Shown piece after piece: positions 9,641 to 21,256 of a DNA stretch of 64,000 nucleotides. The translations under genes were made by a program, and so were the position numbers. The DNA comes from Nocardia yamanashiensis NBRC 100130. GTDB taxonomy: Bacteria; Actinomycetota; Actinomycetes; Mycobacteriales; Mycobacteriaceae. Numbering within the stretch: the first letter of the stretch is position 1; each line of letters begins with the position of its first letter. Below the pieces are notes generated by a model, which ran no database searches, was not told the origin of the DNA, and saw only the letters and a program-made list of their open reading frames with translations. The DNA is taken from positions 186,001 through 250,000 of the forward strand of contig NZ_BDCD01000014.1 of NCBI RefSeq assembly GCF_001613325.1, in the 5' to 3' direction.

Positions 9641-10606
9641 ATGCGCGCCATTCAGGTTTCCGAGCACGGTGGTCCCGAAGTCCTGCGGTATGTGGAGGTC
9701 GCGGACCCGCAAGCAGGGCCCGGTCAGTTGCTGGTGCGGACCGAGGCGATCGGGATCAACTTCATCGACACCTATATCCGGACGGGGCGGTATCCGCAGG
9801 CGGTGCCGTATGTGCCGGGGTCCGAAGGCACGGGCGTGATTCTGGCCGTGGGGGCGGACGTCACCGATTTCTCGGTGGGCGACCGGGTGGCTTGGGCCGC
9901 GGGGCCGGGGTCGTATGCCGAGCAGGTGATCGTGCCCGCGGCGGTGGCTATTCCGGTGCCGGAAGGGGTTTCGCCGGAGGTCGCGGCGTCGGCGCTGTTG
10001 CAGGGCATGACGGCGCACTACCTGATCGAGTCGATCTACAAGCCCGCGCCGGGCGAAGCGGTGCTGGTGCACGCCGGGGCGGGCGGGGTCGGGCTGATCC
10101 TGACCCAGTTGCTGGCGGGGCGCGGGATTCGGGTGATCACCACGGTGTCGACCGATGACAAGGAGAAGCTGTCGCGGGAAGCGGGCGCGGCCGAAGTGCT
10201 GCGGTACGAGGACGATATCGCCGCTCGGGTGCGGGAATTGACCGGCGGCGTGGGTGTCGCGGCGGTGTACGACGGGGTCGGCGCGTCGACGTTCGAGGCC
10301 AGTCTCGCGTCGTTGCGGGTGCGGGGCATGCTCGCGTTGTTCGGCGGGGCCAGTGGGCCGGTGCCGGAATTCGATCTGCAGCGGCTGGCCGGGGCGGGGT
10401 CGCTGTTCGTGACGCGGCCGACGCTGGTGCACTACACCCGCGATCGGGCCGAATTGCTGTGGCGCGCAGGCGATATCCTCAATGCCATCGCGGACGGCAG
10501 CCTGCGCATCCGGATCGGGGCCACCTATCCGCTGGCCGAGGCCGAGCGGGCGCATCGGGATCTGGAGGGCCGCAAGACAACCGGATCGATCGTGCTGCTG
10601 CCCTGA
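9641..10606 (+). CDS. qor: NADPH:quinone oxidoreductase (zinc-free MDR family)
   Basis: 321 residues, the usual size for Qor. It reduces quinones with NADPH. The N-terminal part ends FIDTYIRTGRYPQAVPYVPG and EGTGVILAVG, the quinone oxidoreductase signature, with no zinc-binding Cys/His set. The Rossmann motif is AGAGGVGLILTQL near residue 150. In Mycobacterium tuberculosis qor is also close to ctaB and tkt, so its place here is conserved. It converges on the TetR gene across a hairpin. Confidence 0.9.
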   Translation: MRAIQVSEHGGPEVLRYVEVADPQAGPGQLLVRTEAIGINFIDTYIRTGRYPQAVPYVPGSEGTGVILAVGADVTDFSVGDRVAWAAGPGSYAEQVIVPAAVAIPVPEGVSPEVAASALLQGMTAHYLIESIYKPAPGEAVLVHAGAGGVGLILTQLLAGRGIRVITTVSTDDKEKLSREAGAAEVLRYEDDIAARVRELTGGVGVAAVYDGVGASTFEASLASLRVRGMLALFGGASGPVPEFDLQRLAGAGSLFVTRPTLVHYTRDRAELLWRAGDILNAIADGSLRIRIGATYPLAEAERAHRDLEGRKTTGSIVLLP

Positions 10607-10617
10607 TCCCGGGGTGA

Positions 10618-10649
10618 CGCGGTCAGCCTCCCGGTGACGGCTGACCGCG
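10618..10649. terminator. hairpin terminator between qor and the TetR gene
   Basis: An 11-base-pair perfect inverted repeat (10618-10628 with 10639-10649) and 10-base loop between two convergent genes; probably bidirectional. Confidence 0.65.
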
Positions 10650-10664
10650 CGGATCGATTCCGCT

Positions 10665-11270
10665 TCAGGGGATGTCGCGGCCGGTGAGGCCGCGGTAGAT
10701 GAAGCGGGTGAGGCCGTCGATGGCCTGCTCGTCGGTGAGTTCGACCGCGCCGTCCTCGACGGTTTGCAGCAGGCCGGTGGCGGCCAGGAACATCATGGCC
10801 AGGCTGGCGTCGGCGGTGCTGGGCAGGGTCAGGCCGGCGGCGGGGAAGCGGTCCAGATGGTCGGCGACGTCCTGGCGCTGCTCGTGGGCGTATCCGCTGA
10901 CTATGCGCGCGAATTCCTCGTTGACCAGGGCCGCCTGGTTCATGGCGCGCAGCACCGCCCAGTTCTTGCGGGCGAAGGTCCAGTAGCTGGCGACGTGGTA
11001 GCGGACCGCGTCCGGATCGGTGAAATCCGGATTGTGCTCGTCCTGCTCCGAGGCCGCATCTCCTTCCACCGCAAGGTCTTTCAGCAGCGCCTGGAGCAGT
11101 TCTTCCTTGCTCGCGAAGTGGTTGTAGAACGAGCCCGCGGCCCGTCCGGCCGCCGCGGTGATGTCGGTGATCTTGGTGTTCAGATAGCCGCGATCGGCGA
11201 AGAGTTTGCGCGCGGCATCCTTGAGCGCCTGCTCGGTCTCCGCCGATTTCTCCTGCCGCTTGCCGGCCAT
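10665..11270 (-). CDS. TetR-family regulator
   Basis: 201 residues. The N-terminal helix-turn-helix (about 12-60) reads ARKLFADRGYLNTKITDITA then GRAAGSFYNHFASKEELL, a clear TetR signature. The rest is a helical ligand domain. The ATG at 11270 has GGAGGTGCGG directly upstream; the longer open frame is antisense to the FAD monooxygenase. It is divergent from that gene with 85 bases between, containing a repeated sequence that is probably its operator. It likely represses both itself and the monooxygenase. Confidence 0.88.
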   Translation of the reverse strand: MAGKRQEKSAETEQALKDAARKLFADRGYLNTKITDITAAAGRAAGSFYNHFASKEELLQALLKDLAVEGDAASEQDEHNPDFTDPDAVRYHVASYWTFARKNWAVLRAMNQAALVNEEFARIVSGYAHEQRQDVADHLDRFPAAGLTLPSTADASLAMMFLAATGLLQTVEDGAVELTDEQAIDGLTRFIYRGLTGRDIP

Positions 11271-11303
11271 CCGCACCTCCTCTTGACAGCGGACGCTACC
11301 ACT

Positions 11304-11333
11304 CTGAATACTGAATTCACATTCACTGAATAC
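11304..11333. promoter_or_regulatory. repeat-containing operator of the TetR/monooxygenase divergon
   Basis: The octamer CTGAATAC occurs at 11304-11311 and 11326-11333, 22 bases apart, flanking the palindrome TGAATTCA (11312-11319). The cluster lies midway between divergent starts, with a -35-like TTGACA at 11283. The AT-rich character stands out from the surrounding sequence. Confidence 0.55.
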
Positions 11334-11355
11334 AGATTCACCATTTGGAGTAGGC

Positions 11356-12831
11356 ATGAACACGCAGGTACTGATCGTGGGCGCGGGTCCCACCGGACTC
11401 ACCCTCGGCATCGATCTGGCGCGCCGCGGCATCGCGGTGCGCATCGTCGACAAAGCGGAGACGTTCTTCGACGGGTCGCGCGGGGACGGCATCCAGCCGC
11501 GCACGCTCGAGGTGTTCCACGATCTGGGCGTGCTGGATCGGGTGCTCGCGGCCGGCTGCCCGCAGGCGACCATGCGGGTGCACCTCGGTGGCGAATTCGT
11601 GATGGAGCGGCGAATGACCGAATGGCGGCAGCCGACCCCGGACGTGCCGTTCCCGAATCCGTGGGTGCTCGGGCAGTCCGATACCGAGGGGATTCTGCGC
11701 GAGCGGCTCGGCGAGTTCGGGGTGCGCGTCGAATCGGGCACGGCGCTGGGCGAATTCAGCGCCGACGCGGACGGGGTCACCGCGACGCTGGAGCGGGCGG
11801 TCGGGAGCGAGACCGTGCGGGTGGACTATCTCATCGGGGCGGACGGCGGGCGCAGCACGGTGCGCAAGGCCCTCGGCATCGCTTTCGAGGGCACCACCGA
11901 CGAGTCGATTCGCATGCTGCTGGGCGATGTTCGCGCCGATGCGCTCGACCACGAGTTCGGGTACTGGTTCGCCGGACCCGATTCCCCGATGGACGGTTTC
12001 GCCATGTCGCCGCTGCCGGGCGGGCGCAAGTTCCAGTTCGCGGCGCCGCTGGCCGACGACTCGGGGGCTGAGCTGAGCGACCTGCAGGAGCTCGTCGACC
12101 GGCTCTCGCAGCGCACCGACATCGTGCTGAGCGAGCTGAGCTGGTCGACGGTGTGGCGGCCGAATATCCGCCTGGCGCAGCGGTTCCGGGACGGGCGGGT
12201 GTTCCTCGCGGGCGATGCGGCGCACGTGCATCCGCCGACCGGAGGTCAAGGGCTCAATACCGGCATTCAGGACGCCTACAACCTGGGCTGGAAACTCGAA
12301 GCGGCGCTGCGCGATCCGAGTCCGGCGACCGAGGCGCTGCTGGACACCTACGAGACCGAGCGGCGGGCCATCGCGGCGCAGGTGCTGGGGTTGAGCTCCG
12401 AGCTCCTGGACAAGACGGTCAACGGCGATGCGGACGCCATGAACCGCGATCACGCGCTGCAGCTCGATCTCACCTATCGAAACCTGGTGCCGCCCAGCGA
12501 TGCCGCCGATCCGGGCGCGCTGCACGCGGGTGATCGCGCGCCCGACGCACCGCTGGTCTCGGCCTCGGGCGAAGCGGTGTTCCTCTTCGATCTGCTGCGC
12601 GGCCCGCACGCCACGCTGCTCGTCTTCGGCGATATCCCGGTCGATGCCGAGGAACGCGGCGAGCGGACCCGGGTCGTCTCGGTGCTGCGGACGGACAGCG
12701 GGTCGGCGGATCGCACCGGCACGGAGACGGTGGTCGATGCCGGCGGCCACGCTTTCGAAAGCTACGGGGCTACCGAAGGGACGCGGGTGCTCATCCGGCC
12801 GGACGGCTATGTCGGCGCACTGACCCGCTGA
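11356..12831 (+). CDS. FAD-dependent aromatic hydroxylase (PheA/TetX-type)
   Basis: 491 residues. Class A flavoprotein monooxygenase that uses NAD(P)H and O2 to hydroxylate an aromatic or polyketide-like substrate. The FAD-binding GAGPTGLTLGIDLARRG is at the N-terminus, the DG motif is YLIGADGGRSTVRKALGI near 160, and the GD motif is VFLAGDAAHVHPPTGGQGLN near 285. The C-terminal 100 residues resemble the thioredoxin-like tail of phenol hydroxylases. GGAG sits 7 bases before the ATG. The substrate cannot be told; regulation by the divergent TetR suggests a xenobiotic or antibiotic, possibly rifampicin-like. Confidence 0.85.
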   Translation: MNTQVLIVGAGPTGLTLGIDLARRGIAVRIVDKAETFFDGSRGDGIQPRTLEVFHDLGVLDRVLAAGCPQATMRVHLGGEFVMERRMTEWRQPTPDVPFPNPWVLGQSDTEGILRERLGEFGVRVESGTALGEFSADADGVTATLERAVGSETVRVDYLIGADGGRSTVRKALGIAFEGTTDESIRMLLGDVRADALDHEFGYWFAGPDSPMDGFAMSPLPGGRKFQFAAPLADDSGAELSDLQELVDRLSQRTDIVLSELSWSTVWRPNIRLAQRFRDGRVFLAGDAAHVHPPTGGQGLNTGIQDAYNLGWKLEAALRDPSPATEALLDTYETERRAIAAQVLGLSSELLDKTVNGDADAMNRDHALQLDLTYRNLVPPSDAADPGALHAGDRAPDAPLVSASGEAVFLFDLLRGPHATLLVFGDIPVDAEERGERTRVVSVLRTDSGSADRTGTETVVDAGGHAFESYGATEGTRVLIRPDGYVGALTR

Positions 12832-13100
12832 CGCATCCCGATCCGATCGCGCCGGGTCGGCGGCAGGAGGAGCTGATACCCGGCCCGCCACCCCGAACTA
12901 TTCCGGTCGGTCGCCCTGCTGCCGGGTGGGACCGGACTGTAGTGCTCCCGCGGTCCGACTTTGCCCTAGGGTATGCAGAATGATCTTGCTGCCGCGCAAG
13001 ACGATTCGCCGTAACCTGGGATAGCGACGCCGTAAGGTGTTTGCGGCGACCGTTCCGGGCGGCCGGCAGGTAGAGGCATCTGGTCAGAGGGTGGTTCGGA

Positions 13101-14885
13101 ATGTTGGTGAAGGTCCGCAACGACGATCCGTCGCGGCTGTCGGGCACCGAGCAGACCGTGATGAATTGGCTCAAGTCCTGGAGCGGGCCGCACGCGGTCC
13201 CCGGCATCGCGGTATTGCAGGTGCAGGACGCGGACGTGGTGGTGTGGACGCCGCAGACGTGCGTGGTGATCGGGGTCCGCGGTTTCGCCGAACGCGTGAC
13301 CGGCACGCTCACCTGCGCCGAGGACGAAGCCTGGACCGTCGACGGGAAGCCCGCGCCCATCGACGGCGTGGACGGCAAACCCGCGCCGGTCGACGCGGCG
13401 GACAATCCGCTCGAGCGCGTGCGACGCCAAACCGTCGAGCTGGCCCGCCAATTGCGTTCCGCGCCCGGCCGCGAACACGTCCCCGTCAGCGGCCTGGTGC
13501 TGCTCCTCCCCCAGCTCGGCAGCCGCGTCAAACTCGAGAAGGGCGCGCTGCCGCCCGGTATCGACGTCCTCATCGGCGACGGCCCCTCCTCCCTCCGCGC
13601 CTATTTCACCAAGATCGCCGAAGGCGCGGACCCGTCCTGGGACGCCGGGCAGGTCGGCCAGGCCCTCGGCGCTCTCGGATTCGCCGCCGCCGCAACCTAT
13701 TCCGACCTGGTCTCTGAGGGCTTCCCGGTGCCCGAGTCCGCCCGCTCCGCCCCACCTCCCATGTCCGCCGCTCCCACCGTGGTGGTCCCCTCGGTCCCCG
13801 TCCAGCCCCTCGCTCCCCCGACTCCGCCTGCGGGCGTGGGTGATCCGGGCTCCGCGGACCCCCGGGGCGCATCGGCCCAAGGCGGCCCCGGCCGGCCCGG
13901 CGGCACGGATACGGACCCGAACCGCCCCGGCTCCACCCAGCAATCCAGTGGTCGATCCGGCGGCAAAGGCCGCACGGCGGCCGCCGCGGTAGCCGGCGCA
14001 GCCACGGCCGCCGCCGCAGCAGCGGCCTACCGCGCGGTCACCGGCTCCTCCGACAACCCCGGCGGCTCCGGCACTTCCGGCCCCTCGCACCCCGGTGGCC
14101 CCAGCAACCAAGGTGGTCCGGGCTCCCAAGGCGGCCAAGGGTCTCCGAGCGGTGCCGGTTCCCAAGGCGGCCCAGGCGCTCCGAGCGGCCCCGGGTTCCA
14201 CGGCGGTCCCGGCTCGCAAGGCACTCCCGCCTACGGCGGCCCAGGCTCGGGCTCCCCCAGCGGCCCCGGCTCTCCCAGCGGCGCAGGCGCTCCCGGCACC
14301 CAGCCGGCAGGCACCTACCTCCCGCCAGGCGGCCCCCAGCCCACCCCATCCCCCTCGTCCTGGTCCAGCCAAGGTCCCCAGCCGACCGGCCCGGGCCCCA
14401 GCGGCTGGTCCGTCGCCCCACCCGGCTCCGGCTCCGCCCCCCGGCCCGCCCGGACCGGCGGTCTCGCCGCCCTCGGCGGCCTCTTCGGCCGCCGCAAACA
14501 ACCGCAGGTCACCCAATCCGACCCGCGCGCAGCCTATTCCGGCGGCCAAGCCCAGCCCGCCGCCCCCGGCTTCCCCGTCTGGCGCGACCAAGGCGACCAA
14601 CGCGCCGCCGCCCGCGACATGCGCCGCACCCGCCGCCGCCGCGACTTCCCCATCATCGGCGCCATAGTCGTGGTCTTCCTCATCCTCCTGGTAGCCGTCA
14701 TGTGCACCGGCCGCAGCGGCACCAGCGACGAAGACAAACAACACCGCCCGGCCCCCACCACGGTCCAGAAGGCCACCCCTTCCAAGACCGCTGACCCGAC
14801 CATCCCGCGCACCACCATCGCCCCGGCCTGCTACCCGCTCGACCCCAACTGCCCACCGCCCGGCAATCGGCCGCCGTTCGGATAG
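13101..14885 (+). CDS. NERD-like domain protein with Gly/Pro/Ser-rich region and C-terminal membrane anchor
   Basis: 594 residues. Residues 1-215 resemble a nuclease-related (NERD) domain: an early GTEQTVMNWLKSW helix, beta strands IAVLQVQDADVVVW and VVIGVRGF, then GLVLLLPQLGSRVKLEKG. An Ala-rich helix follows near 290-310. Residues 310-400 are Gly/Pro/Ser/Gln-rich with near-repeats of GGPGSQ, then a Pro-rich stretch. A basic RRTRRRRDF precedes one membrane helix (about 517-540), and the tail carries two Cys (ACYPLDPNCPPP). Orientation by positive-inside puts the bulk in the cytoplasm. Function unknown. Confidence 0.8.
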   Translation: MLVKVRNDDPSRLSGTEQTVMNWLKSWSGPHAVPGIAVLQVQDADVVVWTPQTCVVIGVRGFAERVTGTLTCAEDEAWTVDGKPAPIDGVDGKPAPVDAADNPLERVRRQTVELARQLRSAPGREHVPVSGLVLLLPQLGSRVKLEKGALPPGIDVLIGDGPSSLRAYFTKIAEGADPSWDAGQVGQALGALGFAAAATYSDLVSEGFPVPESARSAPPPMSAAPTVVVPSVPVQPLAPPTPPAGVGDPGSADPRGASAQGGPGRPGGTDTDPNRPGSTQQSSGRSGGKGRTAAAAVAGAATAAAAAAAYRAVTGSSDNPGGSGTSGPSHPGGPSNQGGPGSQGGQGSPSGAGSQGGPGAPSGPGFHGGPGSQGTPAYGGPGSGSPSGPGSPSGAGAPGTQPAGTYLPPGGPQPTPSPSSWSSQGPQPTGPGPSGWSVAPPGSGSAPRPARTGGLAALGGLFGRRKQPQVTQSDPRAAYSGGQAQPAAPGFPVWRDQGDQRAAARDMRRTRRRRDFPIIGAIVVVFLILLVAVMCTGRSGTSDEDKQHRPAPTTVQKATPSKTADPTIPRTTIAPACYPLDPNCPPPGNRPPFG

Positions 14886-14889
14886 CAAC

Positions 14890-14930
14890 GAAAAACCGCC
14901 GCCCCGTCTCGGAGACGGGGCGGCGGTTTT
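14890..14930. terminator. strong bidirectional terminator
   Basis: A 20-base inverted repeat (14890-14909 with 14911-14930) with a GC-rich core flanked by five A on the left and five T on the right, so it reads as an intrinsic terminator on both strands. It separates the NERD-like gene from the convergent ctaB. Confidence 0.93.
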
Positions 14931-14964
14931 TCGTGGATCAGGTTCGGCGACTACGCCGGTGTGA

Positions 14965-15957
14965 TCAGCTCCAGCCGAAGAGGGTGTGGCCGATGGTGTT
15001 CCAGCCCAGGACCGAGTCGACGGCCAGGCCGCAGAAGACCACGGCGAGGTAGTTGTTGGACTGCAGGAACAGGCGCAGGGGCTTGACCGATTCGCCCTTG
15101 CGGACGCCGGCGTAGAGCTGGTGGGCCATCAGGAGGAACCAGGCGCCGGCCACCAGGGCGGTGGCGGCGTAGATGACGCCGGCGGCGGGGACCAGGGCGA
15201 GCGTGGCCAGGACCGTGAGCCAGGTGTAGATGACGATTTGCTTGGTGACCACCTGCTCGGTGGCTACCACCGGGAGCATGGGGACGCCTGCCGCCTTGTA
15301 GTCCTCCTTGTAGCGCATGGCGAGGGCCCAGGTGTGCGGCGGCGTCCAGAAGAAGATGACCAGGAACAGCACGATGGCGGGCCAGCCGATATTGCCGGTG
15401 ACGGCGGACCAGCCGACCAGGGCGGGCATACAGCCGGCCGCGCCGCCCCAGATGACGTTCTGGGAGGTGCGGCGCTTGAGGCCGAGGGTGTAGACGAAGA
15501 CGTAGAAGAGGATGGTCGCCACGACGAGCGCGCCGGAGAGCAGGTTGGCCTGCCACCAGAGCCAGGCGAAGGACACCACGCCGAGGGTGACGCCGAAGAC
15601 GAAGGCGTTGCGGGTGGGCACGGCTTCGCGGGCCAGCGGGCGCTTGGAGGTGCGCTTCATGACCTTGTCGATATCCGCGTCGGCCACGCAGTTGAGGGTG
15701 TTGGCCGAGGCCGCGCCCATCCAGCCGCCGAAGAGGGTGACCAGGATGAGGCGGATGTCGACATTGCCGCGATCGGCCAGCAGCATGGTCGGAATGGTCG
15801 CGACCAGCAGCAGTTCGATGACGCGGGGCTTGGTCAGCGCGATGTAGGCGAGAACGCGGCGGGTCGCGACCGACAGCGGTCCGCTACCCGTGACGCGGTC
15901 GGCCAGCACCGTCCCGGAGGAGCCGTGAGCGCCACCCGGCTGTTGCCCAACTCGCAC
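14965..15957 (-). CDS. ctaB: protoheme IX farnesyltransferase (heme O synthase)
   Basis: 330 residues with about nine membrane segments. It adds a farnesyl group to heme B to make heme O for cytochrome oxidase. The prenyl-diphosphate site is [20 protein letters not shown], the UbiA/CtaB signature, and the second motif is [17 protein letters not shown]. The GTG at 15957 follows GCGAGGAGAA, a good ribosome-binding site; longer open frame upstream lacks the family sequence. It is divergent from tkt, the same layout as in M. tuberculosis (Rv1451 and Rv1449c). Confidence 0.95.
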   Translation of the reverse strand: MRVGQQPGGAHGSSGTVLADRVTGSGPLSVATRRVLAYIALTKPRVIELLLVATIPTMLLADRGNVDIRLILVTLFGGWMGAASANTLNCVADADIDKVMKRTSKRPLAREAVPTRNAFVFGVTLGVVSFAWLWWQANLLSGALVVATILFYVFVYTLGLKRRTSQNVIWGGAAGCMPALVGWSAVTGNIGWPAIVLFLVIFFWTPPHTWALAMRYKEDYKAAGVPMLPVVATEQVVTKQIVIYTWLTVLATLALVPAAGVIYAATALVAGAWFLLMAHQLYAGVRKGESVKPLRLFLQSNNYLAVVFCGLAVDSVLGWNTIGHTLFGWS

Positions 15958-16407
15958 TGTTTCTCCTCGCACGCCACGCAGGTCTGATCCGGTCTGGAAC
16001 AGCGGCGCGCTCTGCCGGTTCCTCGGTGAGAAACGCTGCGGCGCGGCCACTACTACAAAGCATGGTAGACCCCCGGAAGGTGTGCTCCCGACCAGGCCCG
16101 GGTTCGATTCGCCCGCGCCATGATTCGCGGCGGCCATCGCGCCGGGCCCGCGGGTGACCCGGGCTACACCCGATTCGGGTAGCGCCCAGCAGCTATGAAC
16201 GGTCACGAACGGGTAGTCGACTGGACACGGAAGGACACGGAAACGAGACACGACGGCCGGTGAACACGGGTTCCCGCATGGTCGGGAATCACACACCCTT
16301 AGGGTGGTGGGGTAGATCGGTGCGCGTGTCGCGCCGTATCGCCCGCAGCGAATCACCCCGCCGCCCACAACCGCATCGTTGACGAGAAGGTCAGGAGAAC
16401 CTCGGTC
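15958..16407. other. 450-base intergenic region between ctaB and tkt
   Basis: Holds the two divergent promoters of ctaB and the pentose-phosphate operon. I see a 13-base palindrome at 16294-16306 and a ribosome-binding site for tkt near 16392. A frame antisense to tkt is open through it but shows no protein family. No RNA gene is evident. Confidence 0.5.
16294..16306. promoter_or_regulatory. candidate operator upstream of tkt
   Basis: CACCCTTAGGGTG is a perfect 6-1-6 inverted repeat about 100 bases before tkt. No regulator is known to me that uses it; it may be chance in GC-rich DNA. Confidence 0.3.
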
Positions 16408-18549
16408 GTGTCAGTCACAGACGACATCCGCGCGCTCACTCAGCCGAACCACCCCACCGACTGGACCGAACTGGACACCAGAGCCGTCGACACGGCCCGG
16501 CTGCTCGCGGCCGATGCGGTGCAGAAGGTCGGCAACGGCCATCCCGGCACCGCCATGAGCCTGGCGCCCTTGGCCTACACCCTCTTTCAGCGCGTGATGC
16601 GTTTCGACCCGAGCGACCCGTCGTGGGTGGGCCGCGACCGGTTCGTGCTGTCCTGCGGACACTCCAGCCTCACCCAGTACGTGCAGCTGTACCTGGCGGG
16701 TATCGGCCTCGAGCTCGACGATCTGAAGGCGCTGCGCACCTGGGGCGCGCTGACCCCGGGCCACCCGGAGTACCGGCACACCGACGGCGTCGAGATCACC
16801 ACCGGCCCGCTCGGCCAGGGCCTGGCCTCGGCGGTCGGCATGGCGATAGCGGCGCGGCGGGAGCGCGGTCTGTTCGATCCCGAAGCGGCGCAGGGCGAGA
16901 GCGCGTTCGACCACTTCATCTACGTGATCGCCTCGGACGGCGATATGGAAGAGGGCGTCACCGCGGAGGCGTCGTCGCTGGCGGGCACCCAGCAGCTGGG
17001 CAATCTGATCCTGTTCTACGACGACAACCGGATCTCCATCGAGGACGACACCCGCATCGCCTTCACCGAGGACGTGGCCGCGCGCTACCGCGCCTACGAC
17101 TGGCATGTGCAGGTGGTCGAGGGCGGCGAGAACGTCACCGGCATCGAGGCCGCCATCGCCGAGGCCAAGGCCGTGACCGACAAGCCGTCGATCATCCTGC
17201 TGCGCACCATCATCGGCTACCCGGCCCCGAACAAGATGAACACCGGCGCCTCGCACGGTGCGGCGCTGGGCGCGGACGAGGTGGCCGCCACCAAGAAGAT
17301 CCTGGGCTTCGATCCCGAGCAGACCTTCGAGGTCAGCGACGCGGTCATCGGGCACACCCGCAACCAGGCCGCCGATCGCGGTAAGGCCGCGCGTGCCGCC
17401 TGGCAGGACCAGTTCGATGCGTGGGCCGCGGCCAACCCGGAGCACAAGGCCCTGTTCGATCGTCTCCAGGAACGCCGCCTGCCCGCGGGCTGGGCGGATG
17501 CGCTGCCGGTGCACGAGCCGGGCAAGGCGATGGCCACCCGCAAGGCATCCGGCGCGGTCCTCGCGGCGCTCGCCCCGGTGCTGCCGGAGCTGTGGGGCGG
17601 TTCGGCCGACCTCGCCGAATCCAACAACACCACCATGCCGAACCAGCCGTCCTTCGGCCCGGAGGACATCTCCACCGGCCATTGGAAGGCCCAGCCCTAC
17701 GGCCGCACCCTGCACTTCGGTGTGCGCGAGCACGCCATGGGCTCGATCCTGAACGGCATCGCGCTGCACGGGCCGACCCGTCCGTACGGCGGCACCTTCC
17801 TGGTGTTCTCCGACTACATGCGTCCCGCCGTGCGCCTGGGCGCGCTCATGCGCACCCCGGTCACCTACGTGTGGACCCACGACTCCATCGGCCTGGGCGA
17901 GGACGGCCCGACCCATCAGCCGATCGAGCACCTGGCGGCCCTGCGCGCCATCCCGGGCCTGAACGTGGTCCGCCCCGGCGACGCCAACGAGACCACCTAC
18001 GCCTGGCGCGTCATCCTGGAACGCGATAGCGCCGAACGGCATTCGCACTTCCTGGTCTCCGAGCCGCCGCACCAGGACGGCCCGTCCGCGCTCGCGCTGA
18101 CCCGCCAGGATCTGCCGATCCAGGAGGGCACCAGCTACGAGGGCGTCGCCAAGGGCGGCTACATCCTGGCCGAATCCTCCACCGCCACACCGCAGGTGAT
18201 CCTGATCGCCACCGGTTCGGAGCTGCAGCTGGCCGTGGACGCGCGCGCTACGCTCGAGGCGCAGGGCATCGGTACCCGCGTGGTGTCCATGCCGTGTGTG
18301 GAGTGGTTCGACGCGCAGGAACAGTCCTACCGCGACCAGGTGCTGCCGCCCTCGGTCAAGGCCCGCGTCACGGTCGAGGCCGGAATCGCCATGCCGTGGC
18401 ACCGGTTCACCGGAGACAACGGTGAGAACGTGTCCATCGAGCACTTCGGCGCCTCGGCGGACTTCAAGACCCTGTTCCGCGAGTTCGGCATCACCGCCGA
18501 CGCCGTCGTCGCCGCTGCCACCCGCTCGCTTGCCAAGGTGAAGGGATAA
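16408..18549 (+). CDS. tkt: transketolase
   Basis: 713 residues. Thiamine-diphosphate enzyme moving two-carbon units in the pentose-phosphate pathway. Visible signatures are [20 protein letters not shown] near the N-terminus, the TPP motif [18 protein letters not shown], the central [11 protein letters not shown] with the catalytic Glu, and [20 protein letters not shown]. The GTG at 16408 is preceded by AGGAGA. It is the first gene of tkt-tal-zwf-opcA-pgl, whose enzymes together oxidise and rearrange glucose-6-phosphate. Confidence 0.96.
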   Translation: MSVTDDIRALTQPNHPTDWTELDTRAVDTARLLAADAVQKVGNGHPGTAMSLAPLAYTLFQRVMRFDPSDPSWVGRDRFVLSCGHSSLTQYVQLYLAGIGLELDDLKALRTWGALTPGHPEYRHTDGVEITTGPLGQGLASAVGMAIAARRERGLFDPEAAQGESAFDHFIYVIASDGDMEEGVTAEASSLAGTQQLGNLILFYDDNRISIEDDTRIAFTEDVAARYRAYDWHVQVVEGGENVTGIEAAIAEAKAVTDKPSIILLRTIIGYPAPNKMNTGASHGAALGADEVAATKKILGFDPEQTFEVSDAVIGHTRNQAADRGKAARAAWQDQFDAWAAANPEHKALFDRLQERRLPAGWADALPVHEPGKAMATRKASGAVLAALAPVLPELWGGSADLAESNNTTMPNQPSFGPEDISTGHWKAQPYGRTLHFGVREHAMGSILNGIALHGPTRPYGGTFLVFSDYMRPAVRLGALMRTPVTYVWTHDSIGLGEDGPTHQPIEHLAALRAIPGLNVVRPGDANETTYAWRVILERDSAERHSHFLVSEPPHQDGPSALALTRQDLPIQEGTSYEGVAKGGYILAESSTATPQVILIATGSELQLAVDARATLEAQGIGTRVVSMPCVEWFDAQEQSYRDQVLPPSVKARVTVEAGIAMPWHRFTGDNGENVSIEHFGASADFKTLFREFGITADAVVAAATRSLAKVKG

Positions 18550-18554
18550 CCCTC

Positions 18555-19688
18555 ATGACCCAGAACACGAACACCGCCGCGCTCAGCGCGGCCGGGGTTT
18601 CGGTGTGGCTGGACGATCTCTCGCGCGGTCGCATCAAGTCCGGAAACCTCCAGGGCCTGATCGACACCCGCAATGTCGTCGGCGTCACCACCAACCCGAC
18701 CATCTTCCAGGGGGCTCTCGCGCAGGGCCACGACTACGACGCGCAGGTGCGCGAGCTGGCCGCGCAGGGCGCGGACGCCGACGCCGCCGTCAAGACCATC
18801 ACCACCGATGACGTGCGCGACGCCTGCGACCTGTTCGCCGACGTGTTCGCCGCGTCCAAGGGCGTGGACGGGCGCGTCTCCATCGAGGTCGATCCGCGCC
18901 TGGCGTTCGACACCGACGGCACGGTGGCGCAGGCCATCGAGCTGTGGAAGATCGTCGACCGCCCGAACCTGCTCATCAAGATTCCCGCCACCGAGGCCGG
19001 CCTGCCGGCCATCACGCGGGTGATCGCGGAGGGCATCAGCGTGAACGTGACGCTGATCTTCTCGGTCGAGCGCTACGTCGCGGTCATGGGCGCCTACCTC
19101 GACGGCCTGCGCAATGCCCAGGTCGCCGGGCACGATCTGGCCCTGATCCATTCCGTCGCTTCGTTCTTCGTCTCCCGCGTGGACACCGAGATCGACAAGC
19201 GCCTGGAGACCATCGGCACCGAGGCGGCGCTCGCGCTGCGCGGCAAGGCCGGAATCGCCAACGCGCAGTTGGCCTATGCGGCCTACCAGGACGTATTCGA
19301 CGGCGGCGCACACACTTCCACCTACGCGGGCCTGCGCGCCTCCGGCGGCGCCAACGCCCAGCGCGCGCTGTGGGCCTCCACCGGTGTGAAGAACCCCGAG
19401 TACTCCGATGTCATGTACGTGACCGAGCTGGTCGCGCCGAACACGGTGAACACGCTGCCGGAGAAGACCCTCGAGGCCGTCGCCGACCACGCCGAGATCG
19501 TGCCGAACGCGGCCGTCGGCAAGGGCGCCGAAGCCCAGGCCGTCTTCGACCAGCTGGTCGCGGTGGGCATCGATCTGGCCGAGGTGTTCGGGGTGCTCGA
19601 GACCGAAGGCGTCGACAAGTTCGTCAAGTCCTGGGACGAACTGCTGGTCGCCACCACCGAACAGCTCCAGGCGGCGGGGGGCAACTGA
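18555..19688 (+). CDS. tal: transaldolase
   Basis: 377 residues, the longer actinobacterial type. Transfers a dihydroxyacetone unit between pentose-phosphate sugars. The N-terminal [17 protein letters not shown] and [15 protein letters not shown] are typical, and the Schiff-base Lys lies in [14 protein letters not shown]. It starts 5 bases after the tkt stop, so the two are co-translated. Confidence 0.95.
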   Translation: MTQNTNTAALSAAGVSVWLDDLSRGRIKSGNLQGLIDTRNVVGVTTNPTIFQGALAQGHDYDAQVRELAAQGADADAAVKTITTDDVRDACDLFADVFAASKGVDGRVSIEVDPRLAFDTDGTVAQAIELWKIVDRPNLLIKIPATEAGLPAITRVIAEGISVNVTLIFSVERYVAVMGAYLDGLRNAQVAGHDLALIHSVASFFVSRVDTEIDKRLETIGTEAALALRGKAGIANAQLAYAAYQDVFDGGAHTSTYAGLRASGGANAQRALWASTGVKNPEYSDVMYVTELVAPNTVNTLPEKTLEAVADHAEIVPNAAVGKGAEAQAVFDQLVAVGIDLAEVFGVLETEGVDKFVKSWDELLVATTEQLQAAGGN

Positions 19689-19690
19689 CG

Positions 19691-21252
<1,562 letters not shown>

Positions 21253-21256
<4 letters not shown>

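Noticed and set aside
11338..12891. 517-codon - strand frame over the FAD monooxygenase
   Set aside because: Antisense shadow of a gene with clear FAD motifs; no ribosome-binding site.
14027..14330. True collagen triple-helix (strict Gly-X-Y) in the NERD-like protein
   Set aside because: Gly spacing breaks register often; it is a Gly/Pro/Ser-rich low-complexity region only.
13606..14512. Several small - strand frames in the repetitive part of 13101-14885
   Set aside because: They are mirror images of the low-complexity coding sequence.
12966..14888. 640-codon - strand frame over the NERD-like gene
   Set aside because: Gly/Ala/Arg-rich complement of the repetitive region; the strong terminator and sense motifs favour the + strand gene.
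16098..16130. T-loop-like GGTTCGATTC between ctaB and tkt
   Set aside because: The flanking bases do not form a T-stem or acceptor stem and no anticodon arm is present.
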